Below, one piece after another: positions 55,935 through 64,000 of a stretch of DNA of 64,000 bases. Source of the stretch: an uncultured Psychroserpens sp. (GTDB lineage Bacteria; Bacteroidota; Bacteroidia; Flavobacteriales; Flavobacteriaceae); assembly GCA_947489585.1 (NCBI GenBank), contig CANLEE010000005.1, positions 1 through 64,000 on the forward strand. Reading direction: 5' to 3'. The notes below the pieces were generated by a model. That model was given only the letters and a program-made list of their open reading frames with translations. It did no database searches and had not been told where the DNA came from. The position numbers were made by a program, and so were the translations under genes. Position 1 is the stretch's first letter; the number at the start of each line of letters is the position of its first letter.

Positions 55935-56759
55935 ATGAAAAAAATATTAGTTCCAACAGATTTCTCTCAAGAAGCAGAACATGCATTAAAAGTTGCCTCT
56001 CAAATAGCAAAAAAACACGATAGTGAGATTTATTTACTACATATGCTAGAGATTCCTTTACAAGAAACAGATGCTATAAGTTCTCAAGCCGATATTCCTG
56101 AGGTAATGTTTTTCATGAAAATGGCCCATCAAAAATTTGAAGATATTATGAATAGTGAATATCTCAATGGGCTTACTGTTCATGAAATAGTTAAACCTGA
56201 TGGTTCTTTTAATGGCATTTCTGATATTTGTAAAGAGCATGGAATAACCATGATAACAATGGGGTCGCATGGTGCAAGTGGCATCAAAGAAATGTTTGTT
56301 GGTTCAAATGCTGAAAAAGCTGTTCGAAACTCTGACGTTCCTGTTTTAGTAATCAAAAATAATCATGATGATTTTAGTGTAGACGATATCGTCTTCGCAT
56401 CAGATTTTAAAAACGATAATAAAGAAACTTATCTCCAAGCTACTGAATTTGCTACAGCTTTTGGAGCTCAGCTGCATTTGCTTATGGTTAACACGGCCAG
56501 TAACTTTACGACGACCAAAAAAGCAAATAGTAGAATAAACAAATTTATCGAAGACCACCCATTTAAAAATTATACTGTAAATATTTATAATGATGAATCG
56601 GTAGAAAAAGGGGTCTTAAACTTTTCAAAACATATTGATGCCGATTTAATTGGAATTAGCACACATGGCAGACAAGGCATTGCGCATTTCTTCAACGGAA
56701 GCATTAGCGAAGACTTAGTAAACCATGCTAAAAGACCCGTGATTACGTTTAAAATTTAA
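55935..56759 (+). CDS. Universal stress protein, two Usp domains
   Basis: The 274-residue protein is a tandem of two UspA folds (about 1-140 and 145-274). The first has the nucleotide-loop motif GSHGASGIKEMFVGS and ends VPVLVI; the second has STHGRQGIAHFFNGS and ends RPVITFKI. The N-terminal strand is KKILVPTDFSQ. Usp proteins help survival under starvation and stress; the detailed role differs between members. It is divergent from rimP and followed by a shared terminator with the tRNA. Confidence 0.95.
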   Translation: MKKILVPTDFSQEAEHALKVASQIAKKHDSEIYLLHMLEIPLQETDAISSQADIPEVMFFMKMAHQKFEDIMNSEYLNGLTVHEIVKPDGSFNGISDICKEHGITMITMGSHGASGIKEMFVGSNAEKAVRNSDVPVLVIKNNHDDFSVDDIVFASDFKNDNKETYLQATEFATAFGAQLHLLMVNTASNFTTTKKANSRINKFIEDHPFKNYTVNIYNDESVEKGVLNFSKHIDADLIGISTHGRQGIAHFFNGSISEDLVNHAKRPVITFKI

Positions 56760-56779
56760 ATCTAAAATGATATAAAAAG

Positions 56780-56810
56780 AAAAAAGTCTTCCAGTTAGGA
56801 AGACTTTTTT
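56780..56810. terminator. Bidirectional terminator between usp and tRNA-Gln
   Basis: A perfect 13-bp stem (AAAAAAGTCTTCC with GGAAGACTTTTTT) encloses the loop AGTTA. It serves the plus-strand usp gene and, in reverse, the tRNA. Confidence 0.88.
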
Positions 56811-56811
56811 G

Positions 56812-56884
56812 TTGGCCCACTAGGGATCGAACCTAGACTCTTTGGTACCAAAAACCAATGTGTTGCCAGTTACACCATAGGCCA
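56812..56884 (-). tRNA. tRNA-Gln (anticodon UUG)
   Basis: The minus strand folds as a 73-nt tRNA: acceptor TGGCCTA with TGGGCCA (one G-U pair), anticodon stem TTGGT/ACCAA around the loop TTTTGGT (anticodon TTG, reading CAA) and T-arm CTAGG-TTCGATC-CCTAG. The 3' CCA is not encoded. The U1-A72 pair is typical of bacterial glutamine tRNA. It has a good promoter at 56902-56932 and a terminator directly after it. Confidence 0.95.
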
Positions 56885-56901
56885 ATCTCTTAAAGAGGAT
56901 G

Positions 56902-56932
56902 CAAATTTAGTACAAAGTTTTATTTGTACAAA
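56902..56932 (-). promoter_or_regulatory. Promoter of tRNA-Gln
   Basis: On the minus strand TTTG (56932-56929) and TAAATTTG (56909-56902) are separated by exactly 19 bp, the best -33/-7 match seen in this window. The tRNA begins 17 bp downstream. Confidence 0.78.
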
Positions 56933-57034
56933 CAATTTTTTATAAAATAATCAAAAAATGGTAACGTTTACTTAAAATCTATAGTGTTTACCATATTTAT
57001 TGTTAAATTCGCTCGCATTAAATAGACTATTTTT

Positions 57035-60000
57035 ATGACACATTTCAACTTCAAGAAATGGGATACCATTTTAGGGTGGTTTGCTTTTACCATAGCTTTA
57101 ACAACCTATGCTTTAACCATAGAGCCTACTGTTAGTTTTTGGGATGCTGGAGAATACATCCTCACTTCATCAAAATTACAAGTTGGCCATCCCCCAGGAG
57201 CACCATTATTTCAAATGCTAGGTGCATTTTTCTCAATGTTTGCTTTAGAGCCTGCACAAATAGGTGCAATGCTTAATATGATGAGTGCTGTATCAAGTGC
57301 CTTCACGATTCTTTTTATGTTCTGGACAATTACGATTCTACTTCGTAAACTTGTTAAAAAAGAAAATGAAACATTAACTAAAAATGCATCAGTTGCTATT
57401 TTAGGAAGCGCTCTAGTTGGTAGTTTAGCATTTACATTTACAGACTCATTTTGGTTTAACGCTGTTGAAACCGAAGTTTATGCTATGGCAACTTTAATTA
57501 TGGCTATTCTATTTTATTTAGGATTGCGCTGGGAACAAGACATGCATGAACCTCGAGGTCATAGATGGTTGATTTTAATTGCATTTGTTATTGGATTATC
57601 ATTTGGAGTTCATTTTATGGGACTATTAACCATTCCAGCTTTAGGATTACTTTACTTTTTTAAAAATTATAAAACAGTAACTGTTAAAAATTTCATCCTA
57701 GCCAATATTATATCTGCTGCGATTCTATTATTTATATTCAAATTATTACTACCAAATGCGCTTCTATTATTTAGCGCTTCAGAAATTTTCTTTGTCAATT
57801 CCATTGGACTTCCATTTAATTCGGGATCTATTATTGCAGGGCTACTTGTCATTGCTGCATTCTATTTCGGATTAAAATATACACGAAGCAAAGGCTACAA
57901 ATATGCCAATACATTAACACTGTGCTTATTATTTATTTTTATAGGCTTTTCTTCTTGGGTAATGTTACCAATACGCGCAAATGCAAATGTGATTATCAAT
58001 GAGAATAATCCATCAAGCGCCAGAGAGTTACTCGCTTACTATAATTTAGAGCAATATCCAGAAACACATTTATTCTATGGTCCTTTATTTACTGATCAAT
58101 ACTCTGGTTTAGATGAAAATAATCCATATTTAGATGACAAACCTAAATATGAAAAAGACTATGAAAAGGGTGAATATATTATTGTAAACAACTGGAAAAA
58201 CGCCAAGCAAAACTATAATTCTGATCATGCCGCCCTTTTACCTAGAATGTGGAGTGGTGAACATGCCGAAAACTATATGATGTTTACTGGTTTATTAGAT
58301 TTTAAAATCAAACCTGAATATCAAATGGAAAATGATGTTCGAAGATTAGTCAGTGAATTTCGTAACGATGTTGCTCAAGGAAAAATAGATTATGAAGACT
58401 ATAACAGCTTCTTAAAACAATTTGGAAGAGATATCCTAGATGTAGAGAAGCCCTCATTTGGAGACAATCTCTCTTATATGATACAATACCAATTTGGTTA
58501 TATGTATTGGAGGTATTTTATGTGGAATTTCTCTGGAAGACAAGATGATATTCAAGGAAAATATGACGATTTACATGGCAATTGGATTAGTGGAATTGAT
58601 ATCATTGACGAAAGCTCATGGCGTTTAGGAATGTCGCAAGATAATTTACCTAGTGACATTGCTAACAATAAAGCCAGAAACACTTATTATATGTTACCAC
58701 TTATCTTAGGAATTATTGGGTTTTTATTTTTGTTGTCAAGAGACCCGAAACGTTTTTGGGTAATGTTAGTGTTTTTCTTAATGACTGGATTAGCGATTCA
58801 ATTTTACACCAATGTTCGACCTTTTGAACCTCGTGAACGTGACTATTCGGTTGTTGGCTCATTTTACGTATTTGCCATTTGGATTGGTTTTGGGGTTTAT
58901 GCCATTTTTGATTTACTACGGAAATATGCCAACTCCAAATTCTTGGCGCCCGCAGTAACATTAGTCTGTTTGGTTTTAGTTCCAGGAATTTTAGCTGCTC
59001 AAAATTGGGACGACCATGACCGATCAGAAAAATATACAGCTCAAGCTATGGCTCGGAAATATCTAGAATCTTGTGCACCAAACTCTATCTTATTTACCAT
59101 TGGCGACAATGACAGTTTCCCTCTCTGGTATCTTCAGGAAATTGAAGGCGTGCGAACCGATGTTCGTGTAGTAAATACTAGTTTATTTCAAACCGATTGG
59201 TATATCGATCAAATGAAACGAAAAGCCTACGAGAGTGATCCTATTCCATCGCAATTAACTCACGATCAATATAAGTTTGGAACTCGTGATTATATCATGA
59301 AGTATGAGCTTACCAAAGACACAATGATGATTAAGGATTTTATGAACTTTATCTCTAGTGACGATCCAAAATACAGCCTCAAATACGGTATGCAACGAAA
59401 AGGTGAAGATCCAAATGGATACCCAGAACAACTCCAAAATGCTAACTACTTGCCAACCTCAAATGTTAGAGTTCCAGTAGATAAAACTAATGTCTTACAA
59501 AGCGGGATAGTCAAAGCTAAAGACGCTGATGAAATTGTACCTTTTATAAATCTAACAATTTCTGGTGGTGCATTATATAAAAATCGTTTATTAATGCTTG
59601 ACATTATTGCTAATAATGATTGGAAACGCCCTATCTATTTCACGGGAGGAGCCTTTAGTGATGAAGATTACATCTGGATGAAAGATTATCTACAATTAGA
59701 TGGTTTATGCTATAAGCTTGTCCCAATAAAAACACCAGTAGATCGTGCAAATCCTTTTGACATGGGTCGTGTAGATTCTGATTTAATGTATGAAAAAGTG
59801 ATGTCTTGGGATTGGGGAAATAGTGGTAGTGATGACATCTATCATGACGTAGAAACGCGTAAAAATGGAATTACATACCGAGGAAATCTTGCAAGACTCA
59901 TGGAGCAGTTGATCAATGAGGAGCAGTTTGATAAGGCTGAAAAAGTCGCTGACCTTGCCATGGAAAAAATGCCTGTAGATAAGTTTGGATTCTATACACT

Positions 60001-60364
60001 TTTGGAACCGTATATTGGTGGTTACTACGAAATAGATAAAAAAGAAAAAGCCCGAAACCTCTATCTTGATGTGACTAGAATATATCAAGAAAGATTGACC
60101 TATTGGAGTGGGCTTACAATTAAAAATCAATCGCGTTATCTAGACGAAATTGTAACTGATATTGAACGATACAGAAGCCTAGTTGACCTTCTCGTGATTT
60201 ATAATGATAAAGATTTTGCATTAGAGGAGACAAAAAAATTCAACAACCACCTTAATGAATTTAAACATTTTACAGACGAAGCCGATGAACAATCGAAACC
60301 GCCTGTAAGAGAAGATAAAGATTTTGCTAAAGATACCATTGACAGCATTTTAGGTATTCAATAA
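57035..60364 (+). CDS. DUF2723 membrane protein (protein O-mannosyltransferase-like)
   Basis: The 1109-residue protein has about a dozen membrane helices in the first half (to about 640) and a large soluble C-terminal part. The N-terminal segment TVSFWDAGEYILTSSKLQVGHPPGAPL is the DUF2723 signature, with the Asp-Glu-like catalytic region of GT-C type glycosyltransferases. The NDSFPLWYLQEIEGVRTDV segment (about 695) is also conserved in this family. In Bacteroidota such proteins are good candidates for the enzyme of general protein O-glycosylation, but that is inference here. Followed 12 bp later by a polysaccharide deacetylase gene. Confidence 0.9.
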   Translation: MTHFNFKKWDTILGWFAFTIALTTYALTIEPTVSFWDAGEYILTSSKLQVGHPPGAPLFQMLGAFFSMFALEPAQIGAMLNMMSAVSSAFTILFMFWTITILLRKLVKKENETLTKNASVAILGSALVGSLAFTFTDSFWFNAVETEVYAMATLIMAILFYLGLRWEQDMHEPRGHRWLILIAFVIGLSFGVHFMGLLTIPALGLLYFFKNYKTVTVKNFILANIISAAILLFIFKLLLPNALLLFSASEIFFVNSIGLPFNSGSIIAGLLVIAAFYFGLKYTRSKGYKYANTLTLCLLFIFIGFSSWVMLPIRANANVIINENNPSSARELLAYYNLEQYPETHLFYGPLFTDQYSGLDENNPYLDDKPKYEKDYEKGEYIIVNNWKNAKQNYNSDHAALLPRMWSGEHAENYMMFTGLLDFKIKPEYQMENDVRRLVSEFRNDVAQGKIDYEDYNSFLKQFGRDILDVEKPSFGDNLSYMIQYQFGYMYWRYFMWNFSGRQDDIQGKYDDLHGNWISGIDIIDESSWRLGMSQDNLPSDIANNKARNTYYMLPLILGIIGFLFLLSRDPKRFWVMLVFFLMTGLAIQFYTNVRPFEPRERDYSVVGSFYVFAIWIGFGVYAIFDLLRKYANSKFLAPAVTLVCLVLVPGILAAQNWDDHDRSEKYTAQAMARKYLESCAPNSILFTIGDNDSFPLWYLQEIEGVRTDVRVVNTSLFQTDWYIDQMKRKAYESDPIPSQLTHDQYKFGTRDYIMKYELTKDTMMIKDFMNFISSDDPKYSLKYGMQRKGEDPNGYPEQLQNANYLPTSNVRVPVDKTNVLQSGIVKAKDADEIVPFINLTISGGALYKNRLLMLDIIANNDWKRPIYFTGGAFSDEDYIWMKDYLQLDGLCYKLVPIKTPVDRANPFDMGRVDSDLMYEKVMSWDWGNSGSDDIYHDVETRKNGITYRGNLARLMEQLINEEQFDKAEKVADLAMEKMPVDKFGFYTLLEPYIGGYYEIDKKEKARNLYLDVTRIYQERLTYWSGLTIKNQSRYLDEIVTDIERYRSLVDLLVIYNDKDFALEETKKFNNHLNEFKHFTDEADEQSKPPVREDKDFAKDTIDSILGIQ

Positions 60365-60376
60365 TAATACTATATT

Positions 60377-61021
60377 TTGAAATTAACTCCTGTAAAGACA
60401 CCTGTAGTTGCTAAGAAAATGTTCCCAAATTATGTTTGGGACATTGCAACTACAAAAAAGGAGTTGTATCTAACTTTTGATGATGGTCCAACTCCAGACA
60501 TTACTAATTGGACATTAGAAACACTAAAATCATATAATGCTAAAGCAACATTTTTCTGCATTGGCGCCAATATAGAAAAGCATCCTGATGTATTCCAAAA
60601 TATTATCAATGCTGGTCATGTTATTGGTAACCATACGCAGCAGCATGTCAAAGGTTGGGCAACAAAAACTAAAGATTATTTAAAAGAAGTCGCTCTAGCA
60701 CAAAAGGTCATTAATTCCAAAATTGGTTATGGAAATGCTAAACTATTTCGCCCACCATATGGACAAATAAAACCTAAGCAAGGGAAAAAACTGATAGATT
60801 TAAGCTATCAAATCATTATGTGGGATGTGTTATCATTTGATTGGGACCAGAATATTTCCGAAGAAAAATGTTTGGATAATGTGATTTCTAAAAGTAAAGA
60901 AGGTAGTATTATCGTATTTCACGATAGTGTTAAAGCATCAAAGAACATGATGCATGTACTCCCAAAAATATTGGATCAATTTAGTAAAGAAGGTTTTGAA
61001 TTTAAAGCGCTTCGTTTTTAG
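60377..61021 (+). CDS. Polysaccharide deacetylase (NodB homology)
   Basis: The 214-residue protein is a carbohydrate esterase 4-type deacetylase. Motifs are: LTFDDGPTPD with the catalytic and metal Asp residues (about 33-42), the zinc histidines in GNHTQQH (about 85-91), LFRPPYGQ (about 120), WDVLSFDWD, and IIVFHDS with the late His (about 179). No signal peptide is seen, so location is uncertain. The start is TTG 60377; the next ATG at 60419 would drop the KTPVVAKK N-terminus. It lies 12 bp after the DUF2723 gene and overlaps the convergent thioredoxin-like gene by 4 bp. Confidence 0.9.
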   Translation: MKLTPVKTPVVAKKMFPNYVWDIATTKKELYLTFDDGPTPDITNWTLETLKSYNAKATFFCIGANIEKHPDVFQNIINAGHVIGNHTQQHVKGWATKTKDYLKEVALAQKVINSKIGYGNAKLFRPPYGQIKPKQGKKLIDLSYQIIMWDVLSFDWDQNISEEKCLDNVISKSKEGSIIVFHDSVKASKNMMHVLPKILDQFSKEGFEFKALRF

Positions 61022-61314
61022 AGATATTCTTGTACAATGCCAATAAGTGTATTAGCATCCTGCTCTCCACTATGCCTCCATTTCATCTCACCATCTTTAT
61101 AAATAATAAGTGTTGGTAGACCTTTAACACGCAAGGCTTCTGCTAACTCTTTATTTTTATCAACATCAATTTTGATGACTTTTGCTTTGTCACCAAGAGC
61201 AGCAGCTACATCTCTCATTACTGGATGCATTGCAGAAGATTGCTCATTCCATTCTGTGAAAAAATCTAACAGAACAGGAATATCAACATCAATAAGTTCC
61301 CCAAATTTTGACAT
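61018..61314 (-). CDS. Thioredoxin-fold protein without active-site cysteines
   Basis: The 98-residue product is thioredoxin-sized and keeps the fold markers: VLLDFFTEW, KIDVDKNKELAEALRVKGLPTLIIYKDGE with the cis-Pro in GLPT. The active-site CGPC is replaced by NEQS, and there is no cysteine at all. It therefore cannot carry out dithiol exchange and may act as a binding or chaperone module. It has a TATATTTG box 33 bp before its ATG. Confidence 0.88.
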   Translation of the reverse strand: MSKFGELIDVDIPVLLDFFTEWNEQSSAMHPVMRDVAAALGDKAKVIKIDVDKNKELAEALRVKGLPTLIIYKDGEMKWRHSGEQDANTLIGIVQEYL

Positions 61315-61346
61315 ACGTTTAAACTTTTAAATCAAACATTGTTATA

Positions 61347-61354
61347 CAAATATA
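61347..61354 (-). promoter_or_regulatory. Putative -7 box for the thioredoxin-like gene
   Basis: Minus-strand TATATTTG fits TAnnTTTG and lies 33 bp before the ATG at 61314, in the short gap before the metallophosphoesterase stop. Confidence 0.55.
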
Positions 61355-61368
61355 ACATTTCCACAGTA

Positions 61369-62664
61369 TTACACATTATTTGTGGTCTTTTTTAGTGTAA
61401 TTACGGTGACTTCAGGCCAAATTCCAACACGTCCAGGAAATGCTAAAAAGCCAAAGCCTCTGTTGACATAAAGAAATTTCCCTGCTTCTTTATATAATCC
61501 AGCCCATTTTGGATAGCGATATTTTACTGGACTCCATTTAATCCCCAAAAACGGAATTTCAATCCCAAATTGCATACCATGCGTATGCCCTGAAAGTGTT
61601 AGCTGTATCTTCTTTTCAAAATTGATCACATTCGTTTCATCAGTAAAACGGTCTAAATCAAACTTATCTTTATCATTGACTTCAACAGTCTTAAAATCAA
61701 AGTGTGAAGGATCATGCGACATTAAAACGTTAAATGCGTTGTCTTCAATTGTTTCAGTAGCCTTTTTTAGGCTTCCTCGTTTTGGGAAATGACGCGATGC
61801 TCCCCAATTTTCGACGCCAATAATATTAATTTTTTGCCCATTCTTTTCTATAGTTCTACTCTCATTTAATAACAAGTCAAAACCGATAGTTTTATGAATG
61901 GCCTCTAGTTTTTTATGATTTTCTTCAATTCCTGCTTTAGTTTTATAAGCATAATATCCATAATCATGATTCCCTAAAACAGAATACATACCATGAGTTG
62001 CTTCTAGCTTTTTAAAGATGTCAATCCAAGGATCCATCTCTTCAGCAACAGCGTTTACGATATCTCCAGTAAATAAAATAACATCACTTTGTTGTTCATT
62101 AACTAAGTTTACAGCATATTCAATTTTTTCTTTGTTATCAAAACTACCTGAGTGTATGTCTGAAATTTGAGTAATGGTAAATCCGTCAAAAGCTTCTGGT
62201 AAGTCATCAAATTCTATATGTTGATTAACAACTCTAAAATCATATTTCCCTTTAAAAACACCATATAAGAAGCCTGCAAATGGAATGGCTGCAATTCCTA
62301 AAGCAATTTGTGAGATAAATTTTCGTCGACTAGGAATCGCTTCTTTTATACCTTCATTGTATTGAAAATAATTCATAATCGTCCCAAAAAACCGAACGAT
62401 ATCTTCCATGAATAAGATAGCAAAAATAAATAGCTTAGGGACCACAAAAGTAAGCAACAAAGCTATTGCATAGCCTGTATTTAAACTAAATCTGCTATCG
62501 CGCTGAGTAAGACTCATCTGGTAAAAGAAAACGCAATACACAATTACTGCGATAAGCCAAAATCCAATCAAAATGATTTTGTTTTTGGTTAACGTTCGTA
62601 CTGCAAAAAAAGTATATAGCTCTAAAATGAAGAGAATTAGTATAGGAATAATCAGTCTTGCCAT
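61369..62664 (-). CDS. Membrane-anchored metallophosphoesterase
   Basis: The 431-residue protein has an N-terminal membrane part of about four helices (to about 140) and a calcineurin-like phosphoesterase domain (about 155-425). Metal-binding motifs are all present: ISDIHSG (about 172), GDIVNA, GNHDYG, and SGHTHGMQFG. Bacterial members with this architecture (YkuE/YaeI-like) are thought to act on lipids or cell-envelope phosphates; the substrate here is unknown. It starts on its own with a TACCTTTG box 15 bp upstream. Confidence 0.92.
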   Translation of the reverse strand: MARLIIPILILFILELYTFFAVRTLTKNKIILIGFWLIAVIVYCVFFYQMSLTQRDSRFSLNTGYAIALLLTFVVPKLFIFAILFMEDIVRFFGTIMNYFQYNEGIKEAIPSRRKFISQIALGIAAIPFAGFLYGVFKGKYDFRVVNQHIEFDDLPEAFDGFTITQISDIHSGSFDNKEKIEYAVNLVNEQQSDVILFTGDIVNAVAEEMDPWIDIFKKLEATHGMYSVLGNHDYGYYAYKTKAGIEENHKKLEAIHKTIGFDLLLNESRTIEKNGQKINIIGVENWGASRHFPKRGSLKKATETIEDNAFNVLMSHDPSHFDFKTVEVNDKDKFDLDRFTDETNVINFEKKIQLTLSGHTHGMQFGIEIPFLGIKWSPVKYRYPKWAGLYKEAGKFLYVNRGFGFLAFPGRVGIWPEVTVITLKKTTNNV

Positions 62665-62678
62665 TTCTAAAATTTAAT

Positions 62679-62686
62679 CAAAGGTA
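62679..62686 (-). promoter_or_regulatory. Putative -7 box for the metallophosphoesterase gene
   Basis: Minus-strand TACCTTTG fits TAnnTTTG and ends 14 bases before the ATG at 62664. Confidence 0.5.
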
Positions 62687-62776
62687 ATTTAATAAATACT
62701 TTAATATCATTTCTGATTTTACATTTAACGATACGTTAAGATTTAGTATCTTTTCATTCGATTTAAAGAACCCTCT

Positions 62777-64000
62777 ATGAAACATCTTTTTTCTATTGTT
62801 TTAACTGCTCTACTTTTAACAAGTTGTAAGACCGAAACACCACAAATAGAGATCGCAACAAAAGACAAACCACTTATCAATTATGTCAATCCGTTTATAG
62901 GTACTGGAGGTCACGGTCACACCTATCCTGGAGCCACAATGCCTTTTGGCATGATGCAATTAAGTCCTGATACACGATTAGACGGTTGGGATGGCTGTTC
63001 TGGTTATCATTATAGTGATGTGTATATCTATGGGTTTTCACATACACATCTCAGCGGAACAGGAGTAAGCGATTATGGTGATATTCTTTTAATGCCAACA
63101 AACAAAAAAAAATTTAATAATGGTTCAGATGAAAAACCTGGCTATCGAGCACATTTTTCTCACGACAATGAACTAGCAGAACCAGGTTATTATAAAGTCC
63201 TTTTAGACTCTACTGATATTGAAGTGGAATTGACAGTCTCTAATAGAAGTGGAATGCATCAATATAAATATCCATCATCAGACAATCAATACCTCATTCT
63301 AGATTTAGACCATCGCGATGAAATGCTAGACTATAAAATTCAGAAAGTAAACGACTCCACATTATCTGGGTTTAGACATTCAAAAGCTTGGGCTACAGAT
63401 CAACGCCTGTTTTATACGATTCAATTTTCAAAACCTATAAAGTCTATGACTTATGAGGAAAATGGAATACCTATTTCTAAAAATTATAAGTATCAGAGTA
63501 AAAAAGCAGCCATTGAATTTGACAACCCTAATAATGATCCTGTTTTTGTAAAAGTGGGAATTTCAGCAGTAGATCAAACTGGAGCTAACAATAATCTACA
63601 ACATGAAATCGGTGATAAAACATTCGATCAAATAAAAACTGAAGCACAAAACATTTGGGAAACACAATTAGAAAAGATTGTCATTGAATCCCAAAATGAT
63701 GATTATAAAACGAACTTTTATACGGCGTTATACCATACGATGATTGCACCAAACCTATATCAAGATGTCGATGGTCGATATCGAGGTATGGATTTAGAAA
63801 TTCATGAAACCAAAAACTTTGACTACTATACTGTCTTCTCCCTTTGGGATACCTATCGTGCTGCACATCCATTATACACTATTATCGAACAAGACAGAAC
63901 TAATGATTTCATCAATACGTTTTTAGCAAAATATGATGAAGGTGGCATCATGCCTATTTGGGATTTAAGTGCTAATTATACAGGCTGTATGATTGGTTAT
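62777..64000 (+). CDS. GH92 alpha-mannosidase lipoprotein, C-terminus outside window
   Basis: The ATG at 62777 opens a frame that runs to the right edge (408 codons). A lipoprotein signal ends LLLTSCKTE, so Cys18 is the probable lipid anchor. The mature start YVNPFIGTGGHGHTYPGATMPFGM is the hallmark of glycoside hydrolase family 92, exo-alpha-mannosidases that need calcium. GYHYSD, SHTHLSGTG and SLWDTYRAAHPL are other conserved segments. The catalytic acid and base lie in the missing C-terminal half, so activity cannot be judged. Role: trimming alpha-mannans or N-glycans at the cell surface. Confidence 0.94.
   Translation, partial: MKHLFSIVLTALLLTSCKTETPQIEIATKDKPLINYVNPFIGTGGHGHTYPGATMPFGMMQLSPDTRLDGWDGCSGYHYSDVYIYGFSHTHLSGTGVSDYGDILLMPTNKKKFNNGSDEKPGYRAHFSHDNELAEPGYYKVLLDSTDIEVELTVSNRSGMHQYKYPSSDNQYLILDLDHRDEMLDYKIQKVNDSTLSGFRHSKAWATDQRLFYTIQFSKPIKSMTYEENGIPISKNYKYQSKKAAIEFDNPNNDPVFVKVGISAVDQTGANNNLQHEIGDKTFDQIKTEAQNIWETQLEKIVIESQNDDYKTNFYTALYHTMIAPNLYQDVDGRYRGMDLEIHETKNFDYYTVFSLWDTYRAAHPLYTIIEQDRTNDFINTFLAKYDEGGIMPIWDLSANYTGCMIGY

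Overview
The window comes from a low-GC member of the Bacteroidota, almost certainly a marine Flavobacteriaceae (Winogradskyella, Olleya or Psychroserpens-like; the genus is inference). The evidence is a type IX secretion/gliding gene (sprA), an alternative complex III (ACIII) respiratory cluster, proteins with DUF2723 and TonB architectures typical of the group, and repeated -7 promoter boxes of the form TAnnTTTG with sparse Shine-Dalgarno signals. I see no insertion sequence, prophage, CRISPR array or plasmid feature; the window reads as core chromosome.

Layout. 1-2594: a large secreted surface protein (CUB, PKD, choice-of-anchor L, Ig-like, tandem repeats), cut by the left edge. 2950-5821: Nfu Fe-S scaffold, dodecin, an unknown secreted protein and an MscS channel. 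5818-13792 (minus): an efflux operon with ABC ATPase, two MacB-like permeases, adaptor, TolC and second adaptor, ending in tsaB. 13922-19268 (minus): cytochrome oxidase accessory genes (cyoE, two subunit III genes, subunit IV, a SCO-like protein without cysteines, SCO, DUF420, and a small CxxC membrane protein). 19397-24153: a metallo-beta-lactamase-fold hydrolase, then RemB and two TonB proteins. 24214-33045 (minus): vanZ-like, gcvH, the 2480-residue SprA and ruvA. 33125-38806 (minus): malic enzyme, and a tight ruvB-P450-queG group. 38875-50537 (minus): an eight-gene respiratory operon actA-B-C-D-E-F-ctaC-ctaD encoding quinol:cytochrome c oxidoreductase plus the aa3 oxidase core. 50782-55781: a SPOR protein and the rimP-nusA-infB translation/transcription operon. 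55935-64000: a universal stress protein, tRNA-Gln, a DUF2723 membrane protein, polysaccharide deacetylase, a thioredoxin-fold protein without cysteines, a metallophosphoesterase and a GH92 mannosidase lipoprotein cut by the right edge.

How the genes work together. The two respiratory blocks build one chain: quinol to ACIII to the aa3 oxidase. Oxidase subunits I and II are made with ACIII, while subunits III and IV, the heme O synthase and copper assembly factors come from the 14-19 kb block. SprA, RemB, the paired TonB proteins and the surface protein at the left edge belong to the secretion and motility envelope machinery of gliding Bacteroidota.

The most unusual points are departures from family architecture: a calcium-binding-type DxDxDG repeat inserted in SprA; a helix-hairpin-helix tail on ActC; an extra monoheme domain at the N-terminus of ActA; a 110-residue loop in cytochrome oxidase subunit III; three neighbouring genes that each carry a TonB C-terminal-like domain, one of them fused to an outer-membrane barrel; two thioredoxin-fold proteins that have lost their cysteines; and a GC-rich hairpin with a U-tract between the rimP promoter and start codon. 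I did not find a clearly novel self-contained system.
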